In this document: positions 31,432 to 40,112 of the stretch, piece by piece
Position numbering within the stretch: the first letter of the stretch is position 1
How the letters are laid out: every line of letters starts with the position of its first letter
Assembly: GCA_041905405.1 (NCBI GenBank)
Contig: JAYRLC010000002.1
Location: forward strand, 1 to 64,000
Length of the DNA: 64,000 bases
From: RAM1 sp041905405
Lineage (GTDB): Bacteria; Pseudomonadota; Gammaproteobacteria; Burkholderiales; Burkholderiaceae_C
Direction: 5' to 3'
The notes under the pieces: generated by a model
Databases searched by the model: none
Told to the model about the DNA's origin: nothing
The model's input: only the letters and a program-made list of their open reading frames with translations
Program-made: the position numbers and the translations under genes

Positions 31432-32496
31432 TCAGTTCACCACCTGCGCCAGCTCACCGCGGGCGTACTTGGCGGCCACGACCTGCAGGCTGTCGCCCTT
31501 GATCTTCGCGCCCTGGCCTTCGCAGCCGAACTCCAGGTAGCGCTGCTTGCACACCTGCTTGGCGGCTTCACGCGCGGGCTTGAGCCATTCGCGGGCGTCG
31601 AACTTGTCGGGGTTCTCGGCCAGGAACTTGCGCACCGCGCCGGTCATGGCCAGGCGGATGTCAGTGTCGATGTTGATCTTGCGCACGCCGTGCTTGATGG
31701 CCTCTTGAATTTCGGACACCGGCACGCCGTAGGTCTGCTTCATCTTGCCGCCGTACTGGTTGATGATGGCCAGCAGCTCCTGCGGCACCGACGACGAACC
31801 GTGCATGACCAGGTGGGTGTTGGGGATCCGCTTGTGGATTTCCTTGACGCGGCTGATCGCCAGGATGTCGCCCGTGGGCGGGCGGCTGAACTTGTAGGCG
31901 CCATGGCTGGTGCCGATGGCGATCGCCAGTGCGTCCAGCTGCGTGGCCTTGACGAACTGGGCGGCCTCTTCGGGGTCGGTCAGCATCTGGCTGTGGTCCA
32001 GCTTGCCTTCGGCGCCGATGCCGTCTTCTTCACCGGCTTCGCCGGTTTCCAGGTTGCCCAGGCAGCCGAGCTCGCCCTCGACGGTCACGCCGGCCTTGTG
32101 GGCCATGTCCACGACCTGGCGCGTCACGTCCACGTTGTAGGAAAAGTCGGCCGGGGTCTTGCCGTCCTCGCGCAGCGAGCCGTCCATCATGACTGAGCCG
32201 AAGCCCAGGTTGATGGCGCCCTGGCAAACCTGCGGCGTGGTGCCGTGGTCCTGGTGCATGACCAGCGGGATGTTGGGATACGCCTCGACCGCGGCCAGGA
32301 TCAGGTGCTTGATGAACGGCTCGCCCGCGTATTTGCGCGCCCCGGCGCTGGCCTGCAGAATCACCGGCGCGCCGGTTTCCTTGGCCGCTTCCATGACGGC
32401 CTGGACCTGTTCGAGGTTGTTGACGTTGAAGGCCGGAATGCCATAGCCGTTGGCGGCGGCATGGTCCAGCAGCTCGCGCATCGAGACGAGTGCCAT
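31432..32496 (-). CDS. fba: Fructose-bisphosphate aldolase, class II
   Basis: 354 residues. YPNIPLVMHQDHGTT carries the first zinc His, FGSVMMDGSLREDG the catalytic Asp-containing loop, and LVMHGSSSVP plus GVRKINIDTDIRLAMTGA the later zinc and substrate phosphate sites. These identify the Calvin-cycle/glycolysis subtype of class II aldolase common in betaproteobacteria. It interconverts fructose-1,6-bisphosphate with the two trioses. Two GTTGGTAAC direct repeats precede it. Confidence 0.96.
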   Translation of the reverse strand: MALVSMRELLDHAAANGYGIPAFNVNNLEQVQAVMEAAKETGAPVILQASAGARKYAGEPFIKHLILAAVEAYPNIPLVMHQDHGTTPQVCQGAINLGFGSVMMDGSLREDGKTPADFSYNVDVTRQVVDMAHKAGVTVEGELGCLGNLETGEAGEEDGIGAEGKLDHSQMLTDPEEAAQFVKATQLDALAIAIGTSHGAYKFSRPPTGDILAISRVKEIHKRIPNTHLVMHGSSSVPQELLAIINQYGGKMKQTYGVPVSEIQEAIKHGVRKINIDTDIRLAMTGAVRKFLAENPDKFDAREWLKPAREAAKQVCKQRYLEFGCEGQGAKIKGDSLQVVAAKYARGELAQVVN

Positions 32497-32515
32497 GTGA
32501 AATCCCCAGGGAAGT

Positions 32516-32535
32516 GTTGGTAACGGGTTGGTAAC
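32516..32535. promoter_or_regulatory. Direct repeats GTTGGTAAC x2, 11-bp period, upstream of fba
   Basis: GTTGGTAAC at 32516-32524 and again at 32527-32535, so the two sites face the same side of the helix, 20 bases upstream of the fba start. A similar phased GTTAC pair lies upstream of pyk. The regulator is unknown. Confidence 0.5.
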
Positions 32536-32546
32536 TGCCCGGAATT

Positions 32547-33407
32547 TTACTTCGGGGCAGCCACGGGCAATCCCAGAAAGGCAAGCACTTCCTCACGAAC
32601 GGGCGCCAGGAACTTCAGCGGCCCAGCCACAGCCGCCATGACCGTCACGTGGCTGACGTTGTCCAGGTAGCGCACGCGGGTCTCCACACCGGCAGCCTTC
32701 AGCCGCCGGGCAAGCCCACCGGTATTGCGCTGCGGATCCACAAGGCTGTCCTTGTTGGCCGCGATCAGCAGGGTGCGGGGCGCCTTGAAGGACACATGCT
32801 CCACGGGCTGGGAGTCGCGCGGCGTGTCGGGCCAATTGAACGCGCGCCGCGTGTCGGGGTTTTCGATGGGCAGAAAGTCGTACGGGCCGGCAATGCCGAT
32901 GAAGCCCGCCAGCCGTTCGCGTTGCGCGCCCAGCCAGCGCACGTCCAGCGCCAGCATGGCAGCGTTGTAGGCACCCGCGCTGTGACCCATGACATGGATG
33001 CGCGAGGGGTCGCCGCCCAGTTCACGCGCATGCGCAAAAACCCACTGCATGGCCGCCGCGCAATCCTTCAGGAAATCGGGATACCGCACCTCGGGGTACA
33101 GGCAGTAGTCGGGGATTATGGCGATGGCGCCGCTGGCGGCCAGGAACTCGCCCACAAAGCGGTAGTTGGCGCGTTCGCCGGCGTCCCAGTTGCCGCCATA
33201 GAAGAATACGACGATGGGCGCGGGACCCCTGGCAGTGCCAGGCAGCGGCCGATACACGTCCAGCCGTTCGCGCGCCCCGGCTCCATACGCCACGCCCTCG
33301 CGGCCTTCGTAGGTGGACGCCGGCACCAGTGCGTTGAGCGCCGCCGTGGCCGAGCAGCCGGACACCAGTGCGGCGATGGCGGCCAGGATGCCTGTGCGTC
33401 GGGCCAT
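32547..33407 (-). CDS. Lipoprotein carboxylesterase, alpha/beta hydrolase
   Basis: 286 residues. Signal peptide ending ALVSGC gives a lipoprotein; AGGAG six bases before the Met supports the start, though an upstream Met 11 codons away is open. The fold has VVFFYGGNWDAGER (oxyanion loop resembling HGGxW), HVMGHSAGAYNAAM (nucleophile Ser), and late DNVSHVTVMAA with the catalytic His. This matches BD-FAE-like or hormone-sensitive-lipase-like esterases. The gene is single, between fba and pyk on the same strand; the substrate is unknown. Confidence 0.83.
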   Translation of the reverse strand: MARRTGILAAIAALVSGCSATAALNALVPASTYEGREGVAYGAGARERLDVYRPLPGTARGPAPIVVFFYGGNWDAGERANYRFVGEFLAASGAIAIIPDYCLYPEVRYPDFLKDCAAAMQWVFAHARELGGDPSRIHVMGHSAGAYNAAMLALDVRWLGAQRERLAGFIGIAGPYDFLPIENPDTRRAFNWPDTPRDSQPVEHVSFKAPRTLLIAANKDSLVDPQRNTGGLARRLKAAGVETRVRYLDNVSHVTVMAAVAGPLKFLAPVREEVLAFLGLPVAAPK

Positions 33408-33467
33408 TCGGGCTCCTGTCGGAGGGGGTGAGGACGTCATATGCCAAGCATACGTGCGCCCGGCGCT

Positions 33468-33520
33468 GGCGGATTCATGAACCCGTGGGACAGCGGCAAC
33501 ACCGCCTGTGGGAATCCGCC
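33468..33520. terminator. Long imperfect hairpin downstream of pyk
   Basis: Outer arms GGCGGATTC (33468-33476) and GAATCCGCC (33512-33520) pair perfectly; inside them CAGCGG pairs with CCGcCTG, giving a stem-loop of about 53 bases. It starts 32 bases after the pyk stop. There is no T tract. It may be a terminator or a REP-like element; no other copy is seen. Confidence 0.45.
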
Positions 33521-33551
33521 GCGACCGCAGGGTGACGGCGTGTGGCCCGCC

Positions 33552-35006
33552 TCAGGCGGCTCGGCAGATCTTGAGCATGTTGGTGCCGCCCGGGGCGCCC
33601 ATGGGCTCGCCGCAGGTGATGGCATACACGTCGCCGCTGGCCACGATGCCGCGTTTTTTCAGATGGGCCTCGGCCTGGTCCAGCGCGGTGTCACGCTCGG
33701 CGCTCTGGTCCATGAGCAACGGACGCACGTTGCGGAACAGCGCCATCTTGCGCTGCGTCGCCAGCTTGGGCGTGAGCGCGTAGATCGGAATGTGGATGCG
33801 GTGGCGGCTCATCCACAGCGGTGTGGAGCCCGAATCGGTCAGCGCCACGATCGCCTTGCAGCCCAGGTGGTGGGCCGTGAACAGCGCGCCCATGGCGATG
33901 GACTGGTCGATGCGGCTGAAGGTCATGCCGGTGAAGTCGGCGTCCAGCTTCACGTCCTCGGCCTTTTCGGCTTCGGAACAGATGTTGGCCATCTCGATGA
34001 TGGTCTCCAGCGGGTACTTGCCCGCAGCCGTCTCGGCCGACAGCATGACGGCGTCGGTGCCGTCCAGCACGGCGTTGGCCACGTCGCTGACCTCGGCGCG
34101 CGTGGGCACCGGGTTCGTGATCATGGACTCCATCATCTGCGTGGCGGTGATGACCACCTTGTCGTACTCGCGGGCCAGGCGGATCATGCGTTTCTGCAGC
34201 GCCGGCACCGCGGCGTTGCCGACCTCGACCGCCAGGTCGCCGCGCGCGACCATGATGCCGTCGCTGGCCTTCAGGATGGATTCGAGGTTGGGGATCGCCT
34301 CGGCCCGCTCGATCTTGGCGATCAAGCCCGGCTTGTGGCGGAACTCGGCGGCGGCCACGTTGCACAGCTGGCGCGCCATTTCCATGTCGGTCGAATTCTT
34401 GGGGAAGCTCACGGCCACGTAGTCGGCCTGGAAGCTCATCGCCGTGCGGATGTCTTCCATGTCCTTGGCTGTCAGCGCCGGCGCCGTGAGGCCCCCGCCC
34501 TGCTTGTTGATGCCCTTGTTGTTGGACAGCTCGCCGCCCAGCTTGACCGTGGTGCGCACCTGCTCGCCCTTGACGGCATCCACCGTCAGCACGATCAGGC
34601 CGTCGTTGAGCAGCAGCACGTCCCCGGGTTTCACGTCGCGCGGCAGTTCCTTGTAATCCAGACCCACGCCCTTGATGTCGCCCGGCTCCGTGCGCGACGC
34701 ATCCAGCACGAACTTCATGCCCGGCTCCAGCATGACCTTGCCGTCAGCGAACTTGCCCACGCGGATCTTGGGGCCCTGCAGGTCGGCCATGATGGCCACT
34801 TCACGGCCAGCGCGCTGGGCGGCGGCACGCACCAGCGTGGCGCGGTCGATGTGGTCCTGGGCCTTGCCATGACTGAAGTTCAGCCGCACCACGTTCACGC
34901 CCGCCGTGATCATTTTTTCAAGCAGCGCCGGATCACTGGACGCGGGGCCGAGCGTGGCAACGATCTTGGTGGCGCGACGAGGGCGCACGAACTTGTCTCC
35001 GGGCAT
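33552..35006 (-). CDS. pyk: Pyruvate kinase
   Basis: 484 residues. RRATKIVATLGPASSDP is the N-terminal start of the barrel, VNVVRLNFSHG and MVARGDLAVEVG carry substrate and metal ligands, and LIAKIERAEAIPNL contains the active-site Lys (MIMVARGDL follows it). It makes ATP and pyruvate from PEP. A 23-codon upstream extension is open, but AAGGA lies before the Met chosen and the extension has no family match. Phased GTTAC repeats lie about 59-77 bases upstream, shared with the divergent desaturase promoter region. Confidence 0.96.
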   Translation of the reverse strand: MPGDKFVRPRRATKIVATLGPASSDPALLEKMITAGVNVVRLNFSHGKAQDHIDRATLVRAAAQRAGREVAIMADLQGPKIRVGKFADGKVMLEPGMKFVLDASRTEPGDIKGVGLDYKELPRDVKPGDVLLLNDGLIVLTVDAVKGEQVRTTVKLGGELSNNKGINKQGGGLTAPALTAKDMEDIRTAMSFQADYVAVSFPKNSTDMEMARQLCNVAAAEFRHKPGLIAKIERAEAIPNLESILKASDGIMVARGDLAVEVGNAAVPALQKRMIRLAREYDKVVITATQMMESMITNPVPTRAEVSDVANAVLDGTDAVMLSAETAAGKYPLETIIEMANICSEAEKAEDVKLDADFTGMTFSRIDQSIAMGALFTAHHLGCKAIVALTDSGSTPLWMSRHRIHIPIYALTPKLATQRKMALFRNVRPLLMDQSAERDTALDQAEAHLKKRGIVASGDVYAITCGEPMGAPGGTNMLKICRAA

Positions 35007-35064
35007 GAATTGTTTCCTTGGTACTGCCGAGGTTGTAATTAAGTTTCGGATTTTGGCATGAAAG

Positions 35065-35083
35065 CGGTTACACACCGGTTACC
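35065..35083. promoter_or_regulatory. Direct repeats CGGTTAC x2, 11-bp period, between pyk and desaturase
   Basis: CGGTTAC at 35065-35071 and 35076-35082, same helical face, in the 168-base divergent gap. It resembles the GTTAC-containing pair before fba in sequence and period but in the opposite orientation relative to its gene. The regulator is unknown. Confidence 0.45.
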
Positions 35084-35174
35084 AGATGGGTTGTAGTTGA
35101 CCGTCGTCAGTGCGCGGCGCGGGCCGCCCGCCTAGGATGCGCCGTCCCCTGATTGCGCGCCGACGCGTTACGCC

Positions 35175-36260
35175 ATGACCACACCCCTGACCCCGATTCC
35201 GCCAACCGAACCCATGCCGCACCGCAAGACGCTGCGCCAATGGCTCGCCCCGTTGTCGCAGCGCACCACTGCCCGGGCAATCGTTTTGCTGCTGCTGGAC
35301 TACGCGCTGCTGGCCGCCGCCCTGGCTGGCACGGTCGCGCTGCAGCCCTGGTGGCTCAAGCTGCTGTGCGGCGTGGCCGCGGGCTTCGTGATCGGGCGGC
35401 TGTTCATCATCGGCCACGATGCCTGCCACCAGAGCCTGACGCCGCACCGCGGCCTGAACCGGTGGCTGGGCCGCATTGCGTTCCTGCCCTCGCTCACGCC
35501 CTACAGCCTGTGGGATATCGGGCACAACCTGGTGCACCATGGCTACACCAACCTCAAGGGCACCGATTTCGTCTGGGCGCCGCTGACGGGCGCGGAATAC
35601 GCCGAGCTCAGCCCCGGCCAGCGGCTGATGCAGCGCATCTACCGCAGCGGCTGGGCACCGGGCCTGTACTACATGGTGGAGATCTGGTGGAAGCGCATGT
35701 ATTTCCCCACACGCGCCTACATGGGCGCGCGACGCCGCGAGTTCATGCTGGACGGCCTGCTGGTCACGGCGTTCGCGCTGGTGTGGTCGGGCCTGCTCGT
35801 GGCGGCAGCCGTTGCGTCAGGCCAGTCTGTGTGGCCGGTGCTGGCCACGGGGCTCGTGGTGCCGTTCCTGTTCTGGTGCGCCATGATCGGCTTCGTGGTG
35901 TACGTGCACCACACCCACGTGCGCGTGGGCTGGCATGACGACAAGGCCGCCTGGGCCCGCGCCCAGCCCTTCGTGTCCACCACGGTGCACCTGACGTTTC
36001 CGCTGCGCATCGGCGCGCTGGTGCACCACATCATGGAGCACACGGCGCACCACGTGGACATGAGCATCCCGCTGTACCGGCTGAAGAACGCCCAGAAGAT
36101 GCTGGAGGACATGCTGCCGGGCCGCATCGTGATCCAGCGCTTTTCGTGGCGCTGGTACTTCGACACGGCGAGGCGCTGCAAGCTGTATGACTTCACGCGG
36201 CGTTGCTGGACCGACTATGCGGGCCGCGCCACCAGCGAGCCGCAACCGCTGCCCGCCTGA
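35175..36260 (+). CDS. Membrane fatty acid desaturase
   Basis: 361 residues with several membrane helices (for example near 34-56, 62-80, 195-215 and 222-243). All three di-iron histidine boxes are present: HDACH at 81-85, HNLVHH at 117-122 and HTAHH ending at 293. These define integral-membrane acyl desaturases, which add a double bond to phospholipid or CoA-bound acyl chains and help tune membrane fluidity. The regiospecificity is not readable. A Met 13 codons in is an alternative start. The gene is divergent from pyk and converges on pgk with 18 bases between stops. Confidence 0.9.
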   Translation: MTTPLTPIPPTEPMPHRKTLRQWLAPLSQRTTARAIVLLLLDYALLAAALAGTVALQPWWLKLLCGVAAGFVIGRLFIIGHDACHQSLTPHRGLNRWLGRIAFLPSLTPYSLWDIGHNLVHHGYTNLKGTDFVWAPLTGAEYAELSPGQRLMQRIYRSGWAPGLYYMVEIWWKRMYFPTRAYMGARRREFMLDGLLVTAFALVWSGLLVAAAVASGQSVWPVLATGLVVPFLFWCAMIGFVVYVHHTHVRVGWHDDKAAWARAQPFVSTTVHLTFPLRIGALVHHIMEHTAHHVDMSIPLYRLKNAQKMLEDMLPGRIVIQRFSWRWYFDTARRCKLYDFTRRCWTDYAGRATSEPQPLPA

Positions 36261-36278
36261 GCCTCGCCGGCGCGGCGC

Positions 36279-37472
36279 TCAGCCCGCCGCGCGCTTTTGC
36301 AGGATTTCGAAAGCGGGCAGGGTTTTGCCTTCCAGCACTTCCAGGAACGCGCCGCCGCCGGTGGAGATATAGCCCACGTCTTTCTCGATGCCGTATTTGG
36401 CGATGGCGGCCAGCGTGTCACCGCCGCCGGCAATGCTGAATGCGCTGGACTCGGCAATGGCCTGCGCAATCGCCCTGGTGCCGCCTTCAAAGGCGGCGAA
36501 CTCGAACACCCCTACAGGGCCGTTCCACACGATGGTGCCAGCAGCCTTGAGCTGCGCAGCCAGCCTTGCGGCCGTCTGCGGGCCGATGTCCAGGATCAGG
36601 TCGTCGTCGGCGACATCCGTGGCCGCCTTGACGGTGGCCGGCGCGTCGGCGGCAAAGGTCTTGGCCGTGACCACGTCGGTAGGAATGGGCACGTCGGCGC
36701 CGCGTGCCTTCATGGCGTCGATCACCTTGCGCGCCTCGCCGACCAGGTCGGGCTCGGCCAGGCTCTTGCCGATCGAAAGGCCGGCCGCCAGCATGAACGT
36801 GTTGGCGATGCCGCCGCCCACGATGAGCTGGTCCACGTTCCTGGACAACGCTTCCAGGATGGACAGCTTGGTGCTGACCTTGGAGCCGGCCACGATGGCC
36901 ACGAGCGGGCGCTTGGGCTGTGCCAGCGCCTTGGTGATGGCGTCGATCTCGGCGGCCAACAGCGGGCCGGCGCAAGCGACCCTGGCGTACTGCGCGATGC
37001 CGTAGGTGGTGCCTTCGGCGCGGTGCGCGGTGCCGAAGGCGTCGTGCACGAAGATGTCGCACAGCGCGGCCAGCTTCTGCGCGAGCTCGGGGCTGTTCTT
37101 CTTCTCGCCCTTGTTGACGCGGCAGTTCTCCAGCAGCACGACCTGGCCGGGCTTGACGTCAACGCCATCGACCCAGTTGGACACCAGGGGAACGTCGCGG
37201 CCCAGCAGTTCGCCCAGGCGCGCCGCCACGGGCGCGAGCGAATCCCCGGGCTTGAACTCACCCTCGGTCGGGCGGCCCAGGTGCGAGGTGACCATCACCG
37301 CCGCGCCGGCGTCCAGCGCCATGCGGATGCAGGGCACGGACGCGCGGATACGCGTGTCTTCGGTGATGCGGCCATCGTCGTCCTGCGGAACGTTCAGGTC
37401 GGCGCGGATGAAAACGCGTTGGCCTTGGGCCTTGCCTTGGGCACAGAGATCGGAAAAGCGCAGGACGTTCAT
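36279..37472 (-). CDS. pgk: Phosphoglycerate kinase
   Basis: 397 residues. RVFIRADLNVPQDD, VMVTSHLGRPTEGE, and the C-terminal GGGDTLAAIAKYGIEKDVGYISTGGGA are the PGK N-lobe substrate and C-lobe nucleotide signatures. It transfers phosphate from 1,3-bisphosphoglycerate to ADP. An upstream Met eight codons earlier is rejected because MNVLRFSDL is the usual start in this group; no strong ribosome site is seen for either. It is the third glycolytic gene in this stretch, with fba and pyk. Confidence 0.95.
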   Translation of the reverse strand: MNVLRFSDLCAQGKAQGQRVFIRADLNVPQDDDGRITEDTRIRASVPCIRMALDAGAAVMVTSHLGRPTEGEFKPGDSLAPVAARLGELLGRDVPLVSNWVDGVDVKPGQVVLLENCRVNKGEKKNSPELAQKLAALCDIFVHDAFGTAHRAEGTTYGIAQYARVACAGPLLAAEIDAITKALAQPKRPLVAIVAGSKVSTKLSILEALSRNVDQLIVGGGIANTFMLAAGLSIGKSLAEPDLVGEARKVIDAMKARGADVPIPTDVVTAKTFAADAPATVKAATDVADDDLILDIGPQTAARLAAQLKAAGTIVWNGPVGVFEFAAFEGGTRAIAQAIAESSAFSIAGGGDTLAAIAKYGIEKDVGYISTGGGAFLEVLEGKTLPAFEILQKRAAG

Positions 37473-37494
37473 GAGCGGTCGGGTCGGAGTTGGC

Positions 37495-37523
37495 AAAGCC
37501 CGCTATTTTAGAAGGCGGGCTTT
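37495..37523 (-). terminator. Terminator of the azlCD operon
   Basis: AAAGCCCGC, 11-base loop, GCGGGCTTT: perfect 9-bp stem 8 bases past the azlD stop, with three T ending the stem on the minus strand. The loop on the minus strand contains TAAAAT, which could be a -10 element for pgk. Confidence 0.7.
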
Positions 37524-37531
37524 CGCGTGGA

Positions 37532-37861
37532 TTACCAGCCCAGCCCGACGTGCAGCGGCAGGTACACCGCCATGCCGGCAATGATGGTGACGAGCACGTC
37601 ACGCCGCCAGTAGTAGGCCGCCGCCCCTGCCGCCGCGGCGAAGAGCCGGGCGTCCTGCCAGGTCGATACGAGCTGCCCCTGGGTCATGACCACCTCGGGC
37701 ACCACCACCGCCGCCAGTGCGGCAATGGGCGCGTACTGCAGGCCGCGCTGCGCCCAGTGCGGCAGGCTCCAGGCCTTGCTGGAAATGAAAAAGAAGCTGC
37801 GCGCCACGACCGTCACGGCGCTCAGGCCCGCGATCACAGCCAAGGTCCAGCCGTCGGTCAT
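37532..37861 (-). CDS. azlD: Branched-chain amino acid exporter small subunit AzlD
   Basis: 109 residues, mostly hydrophobic with four predicted membrane helices (TLAVIAGLSAVTVVARSFFF, LQYAPIAALAAVVVPEVV, ARLFAAAAGAAAYYW, VLVTIIAGMAVYL). This is the AzlD/YgaH family, the small partner of AzlC. Its start overlaps azlC by four bases (ATGA). The longer open frame upstream is an azlC shadow. Confidence 0.88.
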   Translation of the reverse strand: MTDGWTLAVIAGLSAVTVVARSFFFISSKAWSLPHWAQRGLQYAPIAALAAVVVPEVVMTQGQLVSTWQDARLFAAAAGAAAYYWRRDVLVTIIAGMAVYLPLHVGLGW

Positions 37862-38598
37862 GCGGCCCTGCCTTGCACGGAGGCGGGCGGTTGCGGCTTT
37901 TCCAGCGTCAGGCACAGGATCACGGCAACCGCGATCGCAACCACGATGTTCAGCTTGAGCGGCAGCGCATAGGCGGCGACAGCCGCCACCCCTGCCACCG
38001 AGGCCGACACCACACGCAACCGCGTACTGGCCAGCGAGCAGAGGATGCCCACCAGGCACAGAATGCCGGCAAAACCCAGCCCCCAGTTCGTCGGGATGAA
38101 GTTGGCCAGCGCCACGCCGACCACGCTGGCGCCGACCCAGCTGGCCCAGTTCACAAAACAGTTGCCCGCCAGATAGGACTCCTGCGCATGGCGCAACGCC
38201 GCGTCCTGCGCCGGCCTGGGAAAGCGCCGGGTGAACAGAACGTAGCTCAGGTCCGCCGTCAGGTAGCCGTGCGTGAGCCGCTGCCACAGCGGCAAATGCA
38301 TGAGGTACGGACGCAGGTGCAGGCTGAACACCACGAAGCGCAGGTTCACGCAGAAGCCCGTGGCCAGAATCACCCACATCGGCGCGCCCGCCACGATGAG
38401 CGGAATGGACGCAAGCTGTGAGCTGCCAGCAAATACAAACAGCGCCATCAGCAGCGACTCCAGCACGCTCATGCCGGACTTCACCATGGCCACCCCGGTC
38501 ATCAGACCCCAGGCGGCAATACCCGGTGCCTGCGGCCACATGTCGCGCATGCCGGCGCGGAATTCAGGGTGGGTGTAGTGGCTGCGGACGAAGAACAT
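37858..38598 (-). CDS. azlC: Branched-chain amino acid exporter large subunit AzlC
   Basis: 246 residues with about five to six membrane helices; AWGLMTGVAMVKSGMSVLES and the FVFAGSSQLASIPLI region are typical of AzlC/YgaZ, and PTNWGLGFAGILCLVGIL lies in the later half. AzlCD exports branched-chain amino acids. The ATG overlaps the fmt stop by one base (TGATG), so azlCD is the 3' end of the def-lipoprotein-fmt operon. Confidence 0.9.
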   Translation of the reverse strand: MFFVRSHYTHPEFRAGMRDMWPQAPGIAAWGLMTGVAMVKSGMSVLESLLMALFVFAGSSQLASIPLIVAGAPMWVILATGFCVNLRFVVFSLHLRPYLMHLPLWQRLTHGYLTADLSYVLFTRRFPRPAQDAALRHAQESYLAGNCFVNWASWVGASVVGVALANFIPTNWGLGFAGILCLVGILCSLASTRLRVVSASVAGVAAVAAYALPLKLNIVVAIAVAVILCLTLEKPQPPASVQGRAA

Positions 38599-39554
38599 CA
38601 GCTGAACACCATGCCGGGCTTCAGGTCGAAGCCGCGCAAGAAATCGGCGACGGGCAACCGCTTGCCGCCGGCGCGCTGCAGTTCGGTCAGTGTGAGGGCG
38701 CCGCCGCCGCAAGCCACCGTTACACCCGCCTCGTCCACCGACAGAATGGTGCCCGGCGCGGCCTGCCCGCCCGAAATGGCGCGCGCGGCGTGGCGCCCGA
38801 GCTTCATCGTCTCGCCATCCAGCTCGGTGAAGGCGCCGGGGAACGGCTCGAACGCGCGCATGCGGCGGCTGATGATGTCCGCGGGCTGCGACCAGTCGAT
38901 GCGCGCCTCGGCCTTCTCGATCTTGTGGGCGTAGGTCACGCCGGCCTCGGGTTGCCGCACGGGCTTGAAGCCGCCGCACGCGGCAATTTCCAGCGCCTCG
39001 ACGATCAGCCGGCCGCCCAGCACGGCCAGTTTGTCATGCAGCGTCCCTGTCGTGTCGCCGGCAGTGATCGGCAGCTTCTCCACCAGCAGCATGTCGCCCG
39101 TGTCCAGGCCCGCGTCCATCTGCATGATGGTCACGCCGGTCTCGGCGTCGCCGGCCTCGATGGCGCGATGGATCGGCGCCGCGCCGCGCCAGCGCGGCAG
39201 CAGCGACGCGTGGATATTCAGACACCCCAGGCGTGGTGCGTCCAGCACCCATTGCGGCAGGATCAGGCCGTAGGCCGCCACCACCATCACATCGGCCTGC
39301 GCAGCCGCCAGGGCGTCGCGCGCGGCGGCGGCCTCTTCGGGGTACTTGCCGTTCAGCCGCAGGCTGCGCGGCTGCGCCACGGGAATGCCGTGTGTTTGCG
39401 CGAACTGCTTGACCGGCGACGCCTGCAGCTTCATGCCGCGGCCGGCCGGCCGGTCGGGTTGCGTCAGCACCAGGGGAACTGTGAAGCCTGCAGCATGCAG
39501 GCGTTCGAGGGCGATACGGGCGAACTCGGGCGTGCCCGCAAAAATGACTCTCAC
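38598..39554 (-). CDS. fmt: Methionyl-tRNA formyltransferase
   Basis: 318 residues. RVIFAGTPEFARIALERL opens the formyltransferase domain, LNIHASLLPRWRGAAPIHRAI holds the catalytic Asn and His, and GVTIMQMDAGLDTGDML the catalytic Asp; a C-terminal OB-like domain recognises the initiator tRNA. It formylates Met-tRNA for initiation, and Def, two genes upstream, removes the formyl group later. It uses 10-formyl-THF, the same cofactor PurU breaks down. Confidence 0.96.
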   Translation of the reverse strand: MRVIFAGTPEFARIALERLHAAGFTVPLVLTQPDRPAGRGMKLQASPVKQFAQTHGIPVAQPRSLRLNGKYPEEAAAARDALAAAQADVMVVAAYGLILPQWVLDAPRLGCLNIHASLLPRWRGAAPIHRAIEAGDAETGVTIMQMDAGLDTGDMLLVEKLPITAGDTTGTLHDKLAVLGGRLIVEALEIAACGGFKPVRQPEAGVTYAHKIEKAEARIDWSQPADIISRRMRAFEPFPGAFTELDGETMKLGRHAARAISGGQAAPGTILSVDEAGVTVACGGGALTLTELQRAGGKRLPVADFLRGFDLKPGMVFS

Positions 39555-39560
39555 GTTGGC

Positions 39561-40112
39561 TTATTCCCGGTCTGGCGAATTGACGAATTCCATCCCCACC
39601 TGCGTGCGCTGCACGATCTGGCGGGCATCCAGGTACACCCAGAAAAACATGTCGCTGCCGTCGTTCCAGCGGTAGGTCAGCACGTCGCCGCCCCAGCTGT
39701 ACACGCCGTCCACCCGCGCCGGCGGCCCGAACTCGCGCTCGACGTCGGCACGCGTCCACTGCCCGTCCACGATGCGCGCAAACTCGGACGGCTTCAACAC
39801 CTGCCGCGCCGACACCACGCGACCAGCGCTGTCCAGATCGACCATGGTCGCGTACTGGCCCATGGGTTGCAGCGAATACTGCAGGCGCTCGCCGGACGCC
39901 AAAGGCACGACTCGCGTCGGCGCACCCAGGCGAGCAACGACATCCGCACGCGAAGTGCCCAGCGCAATGCTGGAGGGCGTCACCAACCCACCCGCGCACC
40001 CTACAAGGGCCGCGCAGCAGGCCAATACCAGTGCAACCGCGGAACCGGCTCTGCCGGGCCGCTGGTTGCGCCCCCCTTGGGGGGAGGCGCCGAAGGCGCT
40101 TCGAGGGGTCAT
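39561..40112 (-). CDS. OmlA/SmpA-like outer-membrane lipoprotein with repeat-derived N-terminus
   Basis: 183 residues. A signal with lipobox LVGC (Cys39) is followed by a domain with GTSRADVVARLGAPTRVVPL and a second similar block WTRADVEREFGPPARVDG, two copies of the SmpA/OmlA (BamE-like) beta-strand motif. Such proteins support outer-membrane assembly or stability; this one could also be a degenerate relative. The ATG overlaps the def stop (ATGA), and the first 24 codons lie in copy 2 of the 72-bp hairpin repeat. No other ATG or GTG lies upstream of the hydrophobic core, so the repeat probably supplies the start. Confidence 0.72.
   Translation of the reverse strand: MTPRSAFGASPQGGRNQRPGRAGSAVALVLACCAALVGCAGGLVTPSSIALGTSRADVVARLGAPTRVVPLASGERLQYSLQPMGQYATMVDLDSAGRVVSARQVLKPSEFARIVDGQWTRADVEREFGPPARVDGVYSWGGDVLTYRWNDGSDMFFWVYLDARQIVQRTQVGMEFVNSPDRE
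40041..40112 (-). repeat. 72-bp three-hairpin interspersed repeat, copy 2
   Basis: Read on the minus strand it is 67/72 identical to copy 1 at 4385-4456. All five differences spare the stem pairing: two lie in loops. It begins one base before the def stop codon, and its first ATG is used as the start of the lipoprotein gene. Confidence 0.88.

Noticed and set aside
35007..35075. 23-codon N-terminal extension of pyruvate kinase
   Set aside because: No family match, and AAGGA precedes the inner Met.
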